Of a stretch of DNA of 64,000 bases, positions 8,645 through 17,608 are shown piece by piece. Position 1 is the first letter of the stretch. Each line of letters opens with the position of its first letter. The DNA is from Muribaculaceae bacterium (GTDB lineage: Bacteria; Bacillota; Clostridia; Lachnospirales; Lachnospiraceae). The stretch is taken from the NCBI GenBank assembly GCA_023666425.1, contig JAMPCA010000001.1:675692-739691 (forward strand), given 5' to 3'. The notes below the pieces were generated by a model that was given only the letters and a program-made list of their open reading frames with translations, was not told the DNA's origin and made no database searches. The translations under genes were made by a program, and so were the position numbers.

Positions 8645-9248
8645 TCCCCGCACCTCCTAACGCATTCTCAAAATAGTAGATTGCGGCGTTGCAGCCGTTG
8701 GCCATCGCCTTTGAGGTGATGGTGGAGCCTGTAATCGACTCAATCTCATTGTCCGCGGCCGGAGTCTGCTTCACGACCGTAAAGCTTGAAACCTTTTTGC
8801 CCTCAAACTGGCTGTAAAAAGCCTCCTCCTCCGCCTTCATGCCAAGTCCCGGCGTCTCTGCGATATCCGTGATCGAATAGCCGTTTACCGTCCCGTCTCC
8901 CGCAATGCCCACCGAGAAGGTGATACTTCCCTGGCTTCCATCCTTTGCCGTCACGGTAATGACATAGCCAAGGGCATTCCCGTCCGCATCAAAGGCCGTC
9001 TCCACATCGTCAACCGTATCACTGTATCCCGCATCTGCGACCAGGGCATTCGCCTCATCCTTGTCGTACTCCAGCGGCTCAAAATTTGCAGCGTCCGCAA
9101 ATACCGCCTGATATGCCGCCTTTGTAGCCGCGGCGTTCGCAGCCTCAATTGGCTCCTTGGTAATGCCGTAGACCACCCCTAAGATCAGCCCGAGAGCCAG
9201 AGTAAAGGCAGTCAGAATTAAAGCGTCATGTACAATCTTTTTATTCAT
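8637..9248 (-). CDS. rnfG: Rnf complex subunit RnfG (FMN-binding)
   Basis: A 203-residue protein with an N-terminal membrane anchor and an extracytoplasmic FMN-binding domain. The flavinylation site is TGSTITS near residue 178, corresponding to the usual S/TGA(S/T)xT with Ser in place of Ala; the final Thr is the expected FMN attachment point. It overlaps both neighbours by 8 bases. ApbE encoded nearby is the expected flavin transferase. Confidence 0.94.
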   Translation of the reverse strand: MNKKIVHDALILTAFTLALGLILGVVYGITKEPIEAANAAATKAAYQAVFADAANFEPLEYDKDEANALVADAGYSDTVDDVETAFDADGNALGYVITVTAKDGSQGSITFSVGIAGDGTVNGYSITDIAETPGLGMKAEEEAFYSQFEGKKVSSFTVVKQTPAADNEIESITGSTITSKAMANGCNAAIYYFENALGGAGNE

Positions 9249-10209
9249 TCTTCTTTGCCTCCTTTGCCTTCACCACGCCGAACGCGTTCGGAACAGTGGC
9301 CTTCTCAATGATCGGCACGAGCAGATTGCTCAGAATGATAGCGAAGGATACTCCCTCCGCATTCGCGCCGAAGCAGCGGAACAGGCCGGTCAGCAGACCA
9401 CAGCATATGCCAAACACGATCTGCCCCCGGGGCGTGATCGGCGAGGTCACATAGTCTGTCGCCATGAAAAATGCTCCCAGCATCAGGCCGCCTCCGCAGA
9501 GCTGTGCAACCACATAGGTCACATCAAAGCGCTCCGCGCCGAAAATAAACATAAAAATAGCAAAGGTAACAATGTAGGAAGCCGGAATCCGAAGATCAAT
9601 CACCCCGCAGAGAATCAGGATAATCGCGCCAATTAAAACTGCAATCACCGAAGTCTCGCCGATGGTACCCGCGGTTTTTCCCAGCAGCATATCCATCACA
9701 TTCACACTCGAAAGCCCCTCATTACGAATCAGGGACAGGGGCGTCGCACCGGTATAGACCTCCGCTCCGTTCTTTACGACATTAAAATTCGTCATATCCG
9801 CCGCAAACGCAATCAGCAGAAAGCAGCGCCCGCCTAATGCCGGGTTCATAAAATTCTGTCCCAGACCGCCAAAAAGCATTTTTACAATGACGATTGCAAA
9901 CACACCGCCGATCACAGCCTCCCACCAGGGCAGCCCCACCGGAAAATTCAGTGCTAAAAGAAGCCCCGTCACCACAGCGGTCAAATCTCCCACGGTGTTC
10001 TTTTTATGTACAATCTTGTCAAAAAGCCATTCGGAAGCTACACAGCTTGCAATGGTAATTAAAATTAAAAGCAGCGCACGGAAGCCAAAGTTATAGATAC
10101 CAAACAGACTGGCTGGCAGTAACGCGATGATCACGTACAGCATCACCCTGCTGGTGGAGTCCTTTGCGCGCACATGTGGTGATGATGAAACCTTATAATT
10201 CTCACTCAC
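9241..10209 (-). CDS. rnfD: Rnf complex membrane subunit RnfD (flavinylated)
   Basis: A 322-residue integral membrane protein of the NqrB/RnfD family. It shows about nine hydrophobic helices and the covalent FMN site TGATPLS with T156 as the attachment residue. Family landmarks GGLGQNFMNPALGGRCFLL and TDYVTSPITPRG are present. Overlaps rnfG by 8 bases and follows rnfC by 27 bases. Confidence 0.96.
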   Translation of the reverse strand: MSENYKVSSSPHVRAKDSTSRVMLYVIIALLPASLFGIYNFGFRALLLILITIASCVASEWLFDKIVHKKNTVGDLTAVVTGLLLALNFPVGLPWWEAVIGGVFAIVIVKMLFGGLGQNFMNPALGGRCFLLIAFAADMTNFNVVKNGAEVYTGATPLSLIRNEGLSSVNVMDMLLGKTAGTIGETSVIAVLIGAIILILCGVIDLRIPASYIVTFAIFMFIFGAERFDVTYVVAQLCGGGLMLGAFFMATDYVTSPITPRGQIVFGICCGLLTGLFRCFGANAEGVSFAIILSNLLVPIIEKATVPNAFGVVKAKEAKKNE

Positions 10210-10236
10210 AGCAATCCACCTCTTTCTTGTAATGTC

Positions 10237-11562
10237 TTATTTTTGTTTCCGTTTCTCGGCTAAAACCAGCTTTTTCATTGTCTTTACAGACTGGGCAACC
10301 TGACGTCTGGAAGGACATACATAAGTGCAGCTTCCGCACTCAATGCACTCAAGCCCATGCCATTTTTCAAAGGCCTCCATCTGGCCGGTATTGCCAAATC
10401 TGGCAAGCCGCGAAGGAATCAGATTCTCCGGGCAGGCCTCCACACAGCGGCCACAGTTGATGCACGCTAAAGGCTCTCCCACTTCCTCCACTGCATCCTT
10501 CGTAAAGCAAAGAATCGAGGAAGATGTCTTCGTCGTAGGAATATCCAGACTAAACATGGAAAATCCCATCATCGGCCCGCCGGAAATAATCTTCTCCGGC
10601 TCTGTCGTAAAGCCTCCGGCCGCGTCAATGAGCTGCTGGTAGGGCGTTCCCATACTGTAGAGCAGGTTCGACGGCTCTTTGACCGCATCTCCTGTCACCG
10701 TAGATACGCGCTTCATCACCGGTATTCCGTTCTTCACCGCCTGATAGACCGCGATGATCGTCTCCACATTGTCCACGATACAGCCTGCATCCGCAGGAAG
10801 CATCTTGGAATTGATGGCTCTTCCCGTCACCGCATAAATGAGCTGGCGCTCACCGCCCTGCGGATACTTCGTCAGAAGCTCGCACACTTCCATGCGCGGC
10901 TCGTCCTTTGTGAGCTCCTTAAGCTTCTCAATACAGTCCGGCTTGTTATTCTCCACGCCGAACACACCCTTCGCATTGTCAAACAGCCTTAAAATAATCT
11001 TCATTCCCTCTACAAGCTCCTCCGGATTTTCCAGCATCCGCCTGTAGTCTGCAGTCAGGTAAGGCTCGCACTCTGCACAGTTGGCAATGATATACTCGAT
11101 CTTGTCCGGCTCCTTGGGAGAAAGCTTTACATGCGTAGGAAAGCCCGCGCCGCCCATGCCGACCACGCCTGCCTCCTTTACCCTGCCGATAATATCCTCC
11201 TTCGACAGAGACGCTGTATCCTCCACAGCAGAATACTCCACCTCTTCAAACCGGTCGTCGCTCTCGATCACAATGGAATTCACCATATCACCCACGGCAA
11301 CCCGCCGGGGTTCGATCTTTTTGACCGTGCCGGATACGGAGGAATAGACCGGAGAGGATACGAAGCCGCCGGCTTCCGCGATCTTCTGCCCCTTTTTTAC
11401 CGTATCACCCACAGCGACAATCGGAGACGCCGGCGCGCCAATGTGCTGTGACATTGGGAATACCAGCTCGCCCTTGGGTAAAACCTCTTTGATTGGCGAA
11501 TCCTTGGCAAGCTCCTTGCCCTCAAAGGGATGCACGCCGCCTTTAAACGTTTTCAAACCCAT
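10237..11562 (-). CDS. rnfC: Rnf complex subunit RnfC (NADH/FMN and Fe-S protein)
   Basis: A 441-residue peripheral subunit carrying the NAD(H)/FMN site and two [4Fe-4S] clusters. Landmarks: GVVGMGGAGFPTHVKL and the Complex I 51-kDa-like core in the middle, and two ferredoxin motifs near the C-terminus (CINCGRCVEACP and CIECGSCTYVCP). First gene of the rnfCDGEAB operon, the order known from Clostridium and Acetobacterium. A promoter lies about 65 bases upstream. Confidence 0.96.
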   Translation of the reverse strand: MGLKTFKGGVHPFEGKELAKDSPIKEVLPKGELVFPMSQHIGAPASPIVAVGDTVKKGQKIAEAGGFVSSPVYSSVSGTVKKIEPRRVAVGDMVNSIVIESDDRFEEVEYSAVEDTASLSKEDIIGRVKEAGVVGMGGAGFPTHVKLSPKEPDKIEYIIANCAECEPYLTADYRRMLENPEELVEGMKIILRLFDNAKGVFGVENNKPDCIEKLKELTKDEPRMEVCELLTKYPQGGERQLIYAVTGRAINSKMLPADAGCIVDNVETIIAVYQAVKNGIPVMKRVSTVTGDAVKEPSNLLYSMGTPYQQLIDAAGGFTTEPEKIISGGPMMGFSMFSLDIPTTKTSSSILCFTKDAVEEVGEPLACINCGRCVEACPENLIPSRLARFGNTGQMEAFEKWHGLECIECGSCTYVCPSRRQVAQSVKTMKKLVLAEKRKQK

Positions 11563-11626
11563 TCTTGTGCCCTCTTTCTTGTAAATTTTGGCAAAATAAG
11601 ATACATTTCGACCAATAGATAATATA

Positions 11627-11654
11627 ATTATAGCACTTTTTCACTAATAAGGAA
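11627..11654 (-). promoter_or_regulatory. Probable promoter of the rnf operon
   Basis: Minus-strand TATAAT (11627-11632) with TTCCTT (11649-11654) 16 bases upstream, in the AT-rich 234-base gap before rnfC. The -10 is perfect, the -35 is weak, which may mean an activator is needed. Confidence 0.5.
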
Positions 11655-11724
11655 CTCTTTATTTCTTATTTTTTTATCATGCATTGTATTTTTTTTAGTA
11701 CGATTTGATGACGGGGCGAAAGGA

Positions 11725-11753
11725 TTGTGTTAAAATAACAGTACAGTTATATA
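11725..11753 (+). promoter_or_regulatory. Promoter of the YprB-like gene
   Basis: TTGTGT (11725-11730), 17-base spacer, TATATA (11748-11753); the ATG follows 43 bases further on with AAGGAGAAGCC as ribosome binding site. Confidence 0.6.
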
Positions 11754-11796
11754 TATGCACATATTCCAATGAATAAGCACAGTACAAGGAGAAGCC

Positions 11797-12900
11797 ATGA
11801 AAAAAATACATAAAGAAGAAATCTATATCCGGCAGGATTCTCTGACGGATCAGCTTTTTGATGACCGTTCCCTCTTTTTTGATATTGAGACCACCGGCTT
11901 TTCCCCAACAAACACCAGTCTCTATCTGATTGGCTGCGCCGCAAAGCGGGAGGGGCACATCTGCATCGACCAGTTTTTTGCGGAGACTCCCTCTGAGGAG
12001 AAGGAGGTCCTGCAGGCATTCCTTGCGCTGGTCGAGGAGTACGACACACTAATCTCTTACAACGGCATCGGCTTTGACGTACCCTATCTCAAGGCAAAAT
12101 GCGACAAATACCAGCTTTCGGAGAACTTCAAAGACTTCCACTATCTGGATATTTTTAAATCCATATGTGAGCTCAAATTTCTTCTGCGGCTCCCAAACTA
12201 CAAGCAAAAGACCATTGAGGGTTTTTTAAAGCTCCCGAGGGACGACGAAGCCTCTGGCGGTGAGCTGATCAATGTATACCGGGACTATGTGAAGCAGCCG
12301 GATCCTGAAGCGCTTCATCTCCTTTTGCTTCACAATTACGAGGATGTGCTCCATATGCCGGAGCTGCTGCCGGTACTCTCTTATCTGGAGATATTTAATG
12401 GCGCTTACTCTATCCTTTCCACCCGGGTGGACGCTTTCCACAGCTACGACGGAGCCTCTGGAAACGAGCTGATCATCACAATGGAGAACGATTACCCTGT
12501 GCCGAGACGTATCTCTTACAAACTTGGAGATTTTTCCCTTATGATCAGCAAATCCCGTACTTCGATCCGGGTTCCGGTCTATGAGGGAGAGCTTAAGTAT
12601 TTTTATGCAAATTACAAGGATTACTACTATCTTCCGAAGGAGGACATGGCCATCCACAAGAGTGTATCCTCCTTTGTTGACAAGGAATACCGGGAGACTG
12701 CCCGCGCATCAAACTGCTATAACCGCAGGCGGGGAAGCTATCTCCCCCAGTATACCTGCATCATGCAGCCGGAGTTTCGCAGGGAATACAAGGATAAAAC
12801 CAGCTATTTCGAGCTGACCGAGGACTTCTGTTCCTCCGACGTTATGCTCAGAAGATATGTGGATCATATCCTAAAATACATGTTTGAGACAAAAAAATAA
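11797..12900 (+). CDS. Ribonuclease H-like (YprB family) exonuclease-type protein
   Basis: A 367-residue protein. The N-terminal half is a DnaQ/RNase H-like exonuclease domain. The first acidic motif is FFDIETTGF (D29, E31), then LISYNGIGFDVPYLK with the second Asp, FHYLDIF and a C-terminal HNYEDVLHM carrying the last acidic residue. These fit the YprB/DUF exonuclease group rather than DNA polymerase III epsilon. The C-terminal 150 residues have no domain I can name. Function of the family is not established; DNA or RNA 3' processing is the natural guess. Transcribed alone from its own promoter. Confidence 0.8.
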   Translation: MKKIHKEEIYIRQDSLTDQLFDDRSLFFDIETTGFSPTNTSLYLIGCAAKREGHICIDQFFAETPSEEKEVLQAFLALVEEYDTLISYNGIGFDVPYLKAKCDKYQLSENFKDFHYLDIFKSICELKFLLRLPNYKQKTIEGFLKLPRDDEASGGELINVYRDYVKQPDPEALHLLLLHNYEDVLHMPELLPVLSYLEIFNGAYSILSTRVDAFHSYDGASGNELIITMENDYPVPRRISYKLGDFSLMISKSRTSIRVPVYEGELKYFYANYKDYYYLPKEDMAIHKSVSSFVDKEYRETARASNCYNRRRGSYLPQYTCIMQPEFRREYKDKTSYFELTEDFCSSDVMLRRYVDHILKYMFETKK

Positions 12901-12924
12901 CCGGCCGGCATTGGCCGGCCGGTT
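12899..12924. terminator. Bidirectional terminator between yprB-like gene and cheR
   Basis: An 11-base perfect stem (AACCGGCCGGC / GCCGGCCGGTT) with a 4-base loop, beginning at the stop codon of the plus-strand gene and ending 3 bases before the cheR stop. Confidence 0.8.
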
Positions 12925-12927
12925 CAC

Positions 12928-13707
12928 TTATGTAGTTTTTTCAAAATAGAAACTGCTCATCCGCGAAAAGCCAATCTCTTTATAATTTGTAATCTGCTCT
13001 GTGCTTCCTATAAAGAGTACGCCGTGAGGCCTGAGCGAATTGTAAAAATTGTTGTAGATCATATTCTTTGCCTCATCTGTGAAATAAATCACTACGTTTC
13101 GGCATAAAATCAAATGAAAGTCCTTCGGATAAGTATCCTTTAAAAGATTGTGCTCCCTGAAACTTACACAACGCTTGATTTCATCTGCAATCTTATAGGA
13201 GCCGCCCACCTCCGTGAAGTACTTTCTCTTCAAATCCGGCGGGACAGACGCCACACTCTTTGCACTGTACAGACCCGCCTGCGCGCTGGCAATCACCTGC
13301 TTGTCGATATCCGTCGCTGTAATACGAATATTCGACAAGGGCACATGCTTTGAGAAAGCCATCGCAAGCGAATACGGTTCATCTCCCGTGGAGCAGGCTG
13401 CGCTCCAAATCTTAAGATTCTTTCCATGATCCTTAATCAGCTTGGGAATCACAACCTCATCCATCAGCTTCCACTGGTCAGGGTTCCGGTAAAACTCGGA
13501 TACATTGATAGTCAAAAAATTAACAAACTGCTCGAATTTTTCCTTATCCTTTTTGAGAAGCTGTGTGTACTCTTCATAATTCGTACACCCATTTTTCGTG
13601 GCAATCGTGTCAATGCGGCGGCGCATCTGCTTCTCTTTGTAGAAATTCAGATCAATCTTTGTCAGCTGCAGCACATCTTTTTTAAACTGTTCATAGCGAT
13701 CAAACAT
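12928..13707 (-). CDS. cheR: Chemotaxis protein methyltransferase CheR
   Basis: A 259-residue SAM-dependent enzyme that methylates glutamates on chemoreceptors. N-terminal helical domain (residues 1-75) with the arginine-rich MRRRIDTIA segment, then the Rossmann domain with the SAM-binding motif IWSAACSTGDEPYSLAM and the family motif LILCRNVVIYF. It overlaps the end of rpsA by 8 bases, so chemotaxis adaptation is transcriptionally tied to a housekeeping operon here; no other che gene is adjacent. Confidence 0.95.
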   Translation of the reverse strand: MFDRYEQFKKDVLQLTKIDLNFYKEKQMRRRIDTIATKNGCTNYEEYTQLLKKDKEKFEQFVNFLTINVSEFYRNPDQWKLMDEVVIPKLIKDHGKNLKIWSAACSTGDEPYSLAMAFSKHVPLSNIRITATDIDKQVIASAQAGLYSAKSVASVPPDLKRKYFTEVGGSYKIADEIKRCVSFREHNLLKDTYPKDFHLILCRNVVIYFTDEAKNMIYNNFYNSLRPHGVLFIGSTEQITNYKEIGFSRMSSFYFEKTT

Positions 13708-14794
13708 TCTCAGAAGCCTCTTCCCCGGCTGACTCAGCCGTCGGTGCAGCCAAAGCCTTAATGCTCAGGCTGATTTTCTTTTCTTCTTCATTAAAGTCCA
13801 CGATCTTAGCCTCAACCTCCTGGCCAATCTTCAGCACATCGGAGGGCTTCTCCACATGGTCGTGGGAAATCTGTGATACATGCAGCAGCGCATCCACACC
13901 CGGGGCAAGCTCTACAAATGCTCCAAAGTCCGTCATGCGTGCAACCTTTCCGGACACCACATTGCCGATTGCATATCTGTCAGCCGCGCCATTCCACGGG
14001 TTCTCATCCTCGAATTTTCCGCTGAGCGCAATCTTGGTCTCTGAAATATTCTTGATGAACACGCGCACCTTCTGTCCCACTGTAAAGACCTTCTTCGGGT
14101 TCTCTACCCTGCCCCAGGACATCTCAGAGATATGAAGCAGGCCATCCACACCGCCAAGGTCTATAAACGCTCCAAAGTCCGTCACATTCTTGACTGTGCC
14201 CTCAATCACATCCCCGACATGCAGCTTCTCAAACAGCTCCTTCTGAAGCTCCGCCTTCTTGGCAAGCAGAAGCGTCTTGCGGTTGCCGATGATTCTTCTC
14301 TTTCTCGGATCAAACTCTGTGATAATGAATTCAATCTCCTGATCCTTAAATTTGTTCAGATCCTTCTCAAAGGTGTCGGACACCAGACTTGCCGGAATAA
14401 AGATTCTCGTCTCGTCCACGATCACGCACACGCCACCCTGCAGCACCTGGCTTACCTTTGCGGTCAGTACCTCCTGATTCTCAAAAGCTTCCTCCAGTCT
14501 CTTGCTGCCCTTCTCTGCGGCCAGTCTCTTGTAGGAAAGGAGAACCTGTCCCTCGCCGTCGTTGACCTTCACAACCTTCGCCTCTAAGGTATCGCCCGGC
14601 TTCACAATCGTGGTAAGATCGACGCCCGGCTCGTTGGTATATTCATTGCGGGTAATAATTCCATCTGACTTGTAACCGATATTCAGGATGATCTCGTCAG
14701 GCTTCACATCAATAACGGTACCTTCTACCACTTCTCCATTCCTTATAGTTTTTAAAGATTCCTCCAGCATTTGTTCAAAGCTCATTTCTGACAT
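13700..14794 (-). CDS. rpsA: 30S ribosomal protein S1-like protein with four S1 domains
   Basis: A 364-residue RNA-binding protein with four S1 motifs at about residues 15-85, 100-170, 185-260 and 275-345. Two contain the canonical TDFGAF(I/V)(D/E)L. Short Firmicute-type S1, lacking the six-domain length of E. coli S1. Start set at MSEMSFEQ because GAGGAGG (14804-14810) lies at ideal distance; the frame can be read 6 codons further into ispH. The gene overlaps ispH by 20 bases; in several Clostridia the two are one fused protein. Confidence 0.92.
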   Translation of the reverse strand: MSEMSFEQMLEESLKTIRNGEVVEGTVIDVKPDEIILNIGYKSDGIITRNEYTNEPGVDLTTIVKPGDTLEAKVVKVNDGEGQVLLSYKRLAAEKGSKRLEEAFENQEVLTAKVSQVLQGGVCVIVDETRIFIPASLVSDTFEKDLNKFKDQEIEFIITEFDPRKRRIIGNRKTLLLAKKAELQKELFEKLHVGDVIEGTVKNVTDFGAFIDLGGVDGLLHISEMSWGRVENPKKVFTVGQKVRVFIKNISETKIALSGKFEDENPWNGAADRYAIGNVVSGKVARMTDFGAFVELAPGVDALLHVSQISHDHVEKPSDVLKIGQEVEAKIVDFNEEEKKISLSIKALAAPTAESAGEEASENV

Positions 14795-15629
14795 TCTTTG
14801 AAACCTCCTCAATGATATTGTTTGGGGTCGATGCCCCTGCGGTAATACCTACGTTATTGATGGATCCCAGTGACTGATAATCCATGTCGCTACTCGTTTG
14901 TATATAGTAAGTATTTGCACATTCTTTTTTACATATTTCAAATAGCTTCTGCGTATTGGAGCTGTGTCTGTCCCCAATCACAATCATCGCCCCGGAGACG
15001 CCTGCGATCATGCGTGCTTCCGCCTGCCTTTCCCCTGTCGCGTTGCAGATGGTATTTAAAACACTTATATCATACCCTTTTTTTCCGATAATTTCAACTA
15101 AATCTTGAAATTTATTGTAGTTAAATGTCGTCTGTGCCACGAGACACACCTTTTTCCCCTGAATTATCGGGATTTTTTGTAAGTCTTTTGCGTCTTTTAC
15201 CGTGTACACAGCGCCTTTTGCCCATCCCATAATCCCCTGCACCTCGGGATGCTCACGGTCGCCGGCAATCACAATCTGGAAACCCTTTTCGCTGTACTCT
15301 TCCACCAGCCGGTGAATTTTCTGCACAAAAGGACAGGTAGCGTCCAGAAGCTCGTGGCCGCTCTTTTCGATTGCCTCATACTCGCTGCGGCTGATTCCGT
15401 GGGAACGGATGATGACTTTTCCGGCAGGAAGCCCGGAAAGCTCCGAAAGGTCTGTCACGACCGTGACGCCCCGCTCCGAGAGCTCACTGACCACCTGCCC
15501 GTTGTGGATAATGGGACCATAGGTGTAGATGGGAATCTCCCCCTGCTCCGCCTCCCTGTATACGAGCGCAACCGCCCGTTTTACCCCAAAACAGAAGCCC
15601 GCACTCTTTGCAACCGTAACGTTACGCAT
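14775..15629 (-). CDS. ispH: 4-hydroxy-3-methylbut-2-enyl diphosphate reductase IspH
   Basis: The last enzyme of the MEP isoprenoid pathway, making IPP and DMAPP. 284 residues; the three cluster cysteines lie in KSAGFCFGVKRAV, LLDATCPFVQKIH and LNTICNATGERQ, and the substrate-binding histidines in HNGQVV and GDREHPEVQG. Start MRNVTVAK chosen because it directly precedes the conserved N-terminus and overlaps the cmk stop by 8 bases. Confidence 0.96.
   Translation of the reverse strand: MRNVTVAKSAGFCFGVKRAVALVYREAEQGEIPIYTYGPIIHNGQVVSELSERGVTVVTDLSELSGLPAGKVIIRSHGISRSEYEAIEKSGHELLDATCPFVQKIHRLVEEYSEKGFQIVIAGDREHPEVQGIMGWAKGAVYTVKDAKDLQKIPIIQGKKVCLVAQTTFNYNKFQDLVEIIGKKGYDISVLNTICNATGERQAEARMIAGVSGAMIVIGDRHSSNTQKLFEICKKECANTYYIQTSSDMDYQSLGSINNVGITAGASTPNNIIEEVSKNVRNEL
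14804..14810 (-). promoter_or_regulatory. Ribosome binding site of rpsA inside ispH
   Basis: GAGGAGG on the minus strand, 9 bases before the rpsA ATG and still within the ispH reading frame. It decides the rpsA start and shows the two genes are translated as separate proteins. Confidence 0.75.
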
Positions 15630-16293
15630 GTCTCTTCCCTTCAATGATAAGCCTCATGGCGGACACAACTCCCGGAATGTCCAGATCCGAGGTGTCCAGA
15701 AGAATCGCATCCTCCGCCTGCCTTAAGGGAGAGATTTCCCGGTGAATGTCCCGGTAGTCCCGGTCAATGATATCTCTCTCGATCTCGTCAAAATCACACT
15801 CTTCTCCCTTTGCTGCCAGCTCCTCAAAACGGCGCCGGGCCCGCACTTTTGAACTCGCGGTGAGATAGATTTTCACCTCTGCATCCGGCAGAACCACTGT
15901 GCCGATATCCCGCCCGTCCATGATCACGTCCTCGCGCTTTGCCAGCGCCCGCTGCAGCTCCACCAGCTTTTTGCGGACTTCCGGATATACGCTGGTAACG
16001 CTGGCCATGACGCCTGTCTCCTCCGTGCGTATTTTTCCGCTTATGTTCTCTCCGTTTAAAATCACCTGCTGTTCCCCGTCCTGATAGCGGATGCTCACAT
16101 CCACATGGGCGCAGGCCTCTTTGATTTTTTCCTCATCCTTACCGTCGATACCGTTCTGCAAAAAATAGTATGCCATGGCCCGGTACATGGCTCCGGTGTC
16201 CACATAGATATACCCAAGCTCCTTTGCCAGCGTCTTTGCGATGGTACTCTTGCCCGCGCCTGCCGGGCCGTCAATTGCGATAGCGTATGCCAT
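15622..16293 (-). CDS. cmk: Cytidylate kinase
   Basis: A 223-residue kinase that phosphorylates CMP and dCMP. P-loop IDGPAGAGKSTIAK at the N-terminus, VDTGAMYRAM, the (d)CMP-binding VIMDGRDIGTVV and SSKVRARRR follow in order. Start at MAYAIAIDG with GGGAGG five bases upstream. Member of the BaiN-like/cmk/ispH/rpsA cluster typical of Clostridia. Confidence 0.96.
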   Translation of the reverse strand: MAYAIAIDGPAGAGKSTIAKTLAKELGYIYVDTGAMYRAMAYYFLQNGIDGKDEEKIKEACAHVDVSIRYQDGEQQVILNGENISGKIRTEETGVMASVTSVYPEVRKKLVELQRALAKREDVIMDGRDIGTVVLPDAEVKIYLTASSKVRARRRFEELAAKGEECDFDEIERDIIDRDYRDIHREISPLRQAEDAILLDTSDLDIPGVVSAMRLIIEGKRHA

Positions 16294-16315
16294 AGATTCC
16301 TCCCAAATGATAAAT

Positions 16316-17608
16316 TTATTCCACCGAGCATCCCGCCAGATGCCCGGTAGACCATGCAATCTGCAGATTATAGCCGCCGGTCAGAGCGTCCAGATCCAGA
16401 ACCTCTCCGCAGAAATAGAGCCCCCTCGCCAGTTTCGATTCCATGGTGGAGGGGTTTACATCCCGAACGGACACGCCGCCCTTTGTGATGATGGCCTCAT
16501 TCCAGCCCCTCTTCCCCGTTACCGTAAGAGGCAGATGCTTGAGAAGCTGCACAAGCCCCCTGCGCTCCTCCCTTGTCACCTCATTGACCCGCTTGTCCGG
16601 GTCGATACCGCTTAAAGTTACCATAACCGGAATGAGTTTTGCCGGGAGAAGCTTTGCCAGAGAGTTCTGAAACTGCCTGTTTTTCTGCTCCTCAAAATCC
16701 TTTAGAATCCGCCTGTCCAGCTGCTCCATGTCCAAAGCGGGCTTCAGGTCGAGAACAAGGGTAAGCTCCTTCGCAAACTGCTCCGGCGGAATACTCCCGG
16801 ACGCCGACAAAATCATGGGGCCGCTGACTCCAAAATGGGTAAAAAGCATCTCCCCAAAGTCCCCGTAGAGCTTTTTTCCGCCGCAATAGATCTCAATCGC
16901 CGTATTCTTAAGGGAAAGTCCCTGCAGCCTGCTGACCCAGGGCTCCTTTGTCTCAAGGGGCGCAAGCGATGGGCTGCACTCCACGAGCCTGTGCCCGCTC
17001 TCTGCGGCAAAGCGGTAACCGTCCCCTGTAGAGCCGGTAGAGGGATAAGAAAGTCCTCCGGTGGCGATGATCACCGCATCTGCCGGAAGCCTGCCCCTGC
17101 TGGTCAGTACCGCACTCACCCTTAAACTTTTACCTGCACGCTTCTTTTCTTTTTCCGCCTGCCCGCCGGAATCCCTGCCCGGCTCCGGGCAGGACTCATA
17201 GAGCACGCGCTCCATGCGGGTATTCAGAAAAATTTCCACGCCGGCGCGCTCCAACGCTCTTTTTAGAACGGCAATCACATCTGAGGAGTGATCCGATACC
17301 GGAAACACCCGGTTCCCCCGCTCCACCTTTGTGCGCAGCCCTCTCTCCTCAAAAAAACGGATCACCTGCCGGTTGTCAAATCCATAAAAGGCACTGTAAA
17401 GAAATTTCCGGTTGCTCATCACATGGGCAAACAGCTCTTCCATATCTCCGGCGTTGGTGATATTGCACCGCCCCTTGCCCGTAATAAAAAGCTTTTTACC
17501 CAGCTTCTCATTCTGCTCAATCAGGCTTACCTTATGCCCCTTCTCCGCGGCCGCATAAGCGGCAAGCATCCCTGCGGGGCCGCCGCCTGCCACAATCACA
17601 CTGCTCAT
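16316..17608 (-). CDS. BaiN/HI0933-type NAD(P)/FAD-dependent oxidoreductase
   Basis: A 430-residue flavoprotein. The FAD-binding GGGPAGMLAAYAAAEKG at the N-terminus, the HI0933 signature KLFITGKGRCNITNAG and the C-terminal GEVLDLDALTGGYNLQ are all present. About residues 135-155 form a charged low-complexity insert (EPGRDSGGQAEKEKKRAG) that is probably a surface loop. The substrate is unknown; the BaiN name comes from bile-acid work but this conserved neighbour of cmk is likely a housekeeping enzyme. Overlaps the RpiR gene by 4 bases. Confidence 0.85.
   Translation of the reverse strand: MSSVIVAGGGPAGMLAAYAAAEKGHKVSLIEQNEKLGKKLFITGKGRCNITNAGDMEELFAHVMSNRKFLYSAFYGFDNRQVIRFFEERGLRTKVERGNRVFPVSDHSSDVIAVLKRALERAGVEIFLNTRMERVLYESCPEPGRDSGGQAEKEKKRAGKSLRVSAVLTSRGRLPADAVIIATGGLSYPSTGSTGDGYRFAAESGHRLVECSPSLAPLETKEPWVSRLQGLSLKNTAIEIYCGGKKLYGDFGEMLFTHFGVSGPMILSASGSIPPEQFAKELTLVLDLKPALDMEQLDRRILKDFEEQKNRQFQNSLAKLLPAKLIPVMVTLSGIDPDKRVNEVTREERRGLVQLLKHLPLTVTGKRGWNEAIITKGGVSVRDVNPSTMESKLARGLYFCGEVLDLDALTGGYNLQIAWSTGHLAGCSVE

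Noticed and set aside
16316-17608. Frameshift in the BaiN-like flavoprotein because of the charged insert at about residue 140
   Set aside because: The frame is continuous and the family motifs on both sides are in register, so the insert is a loop.
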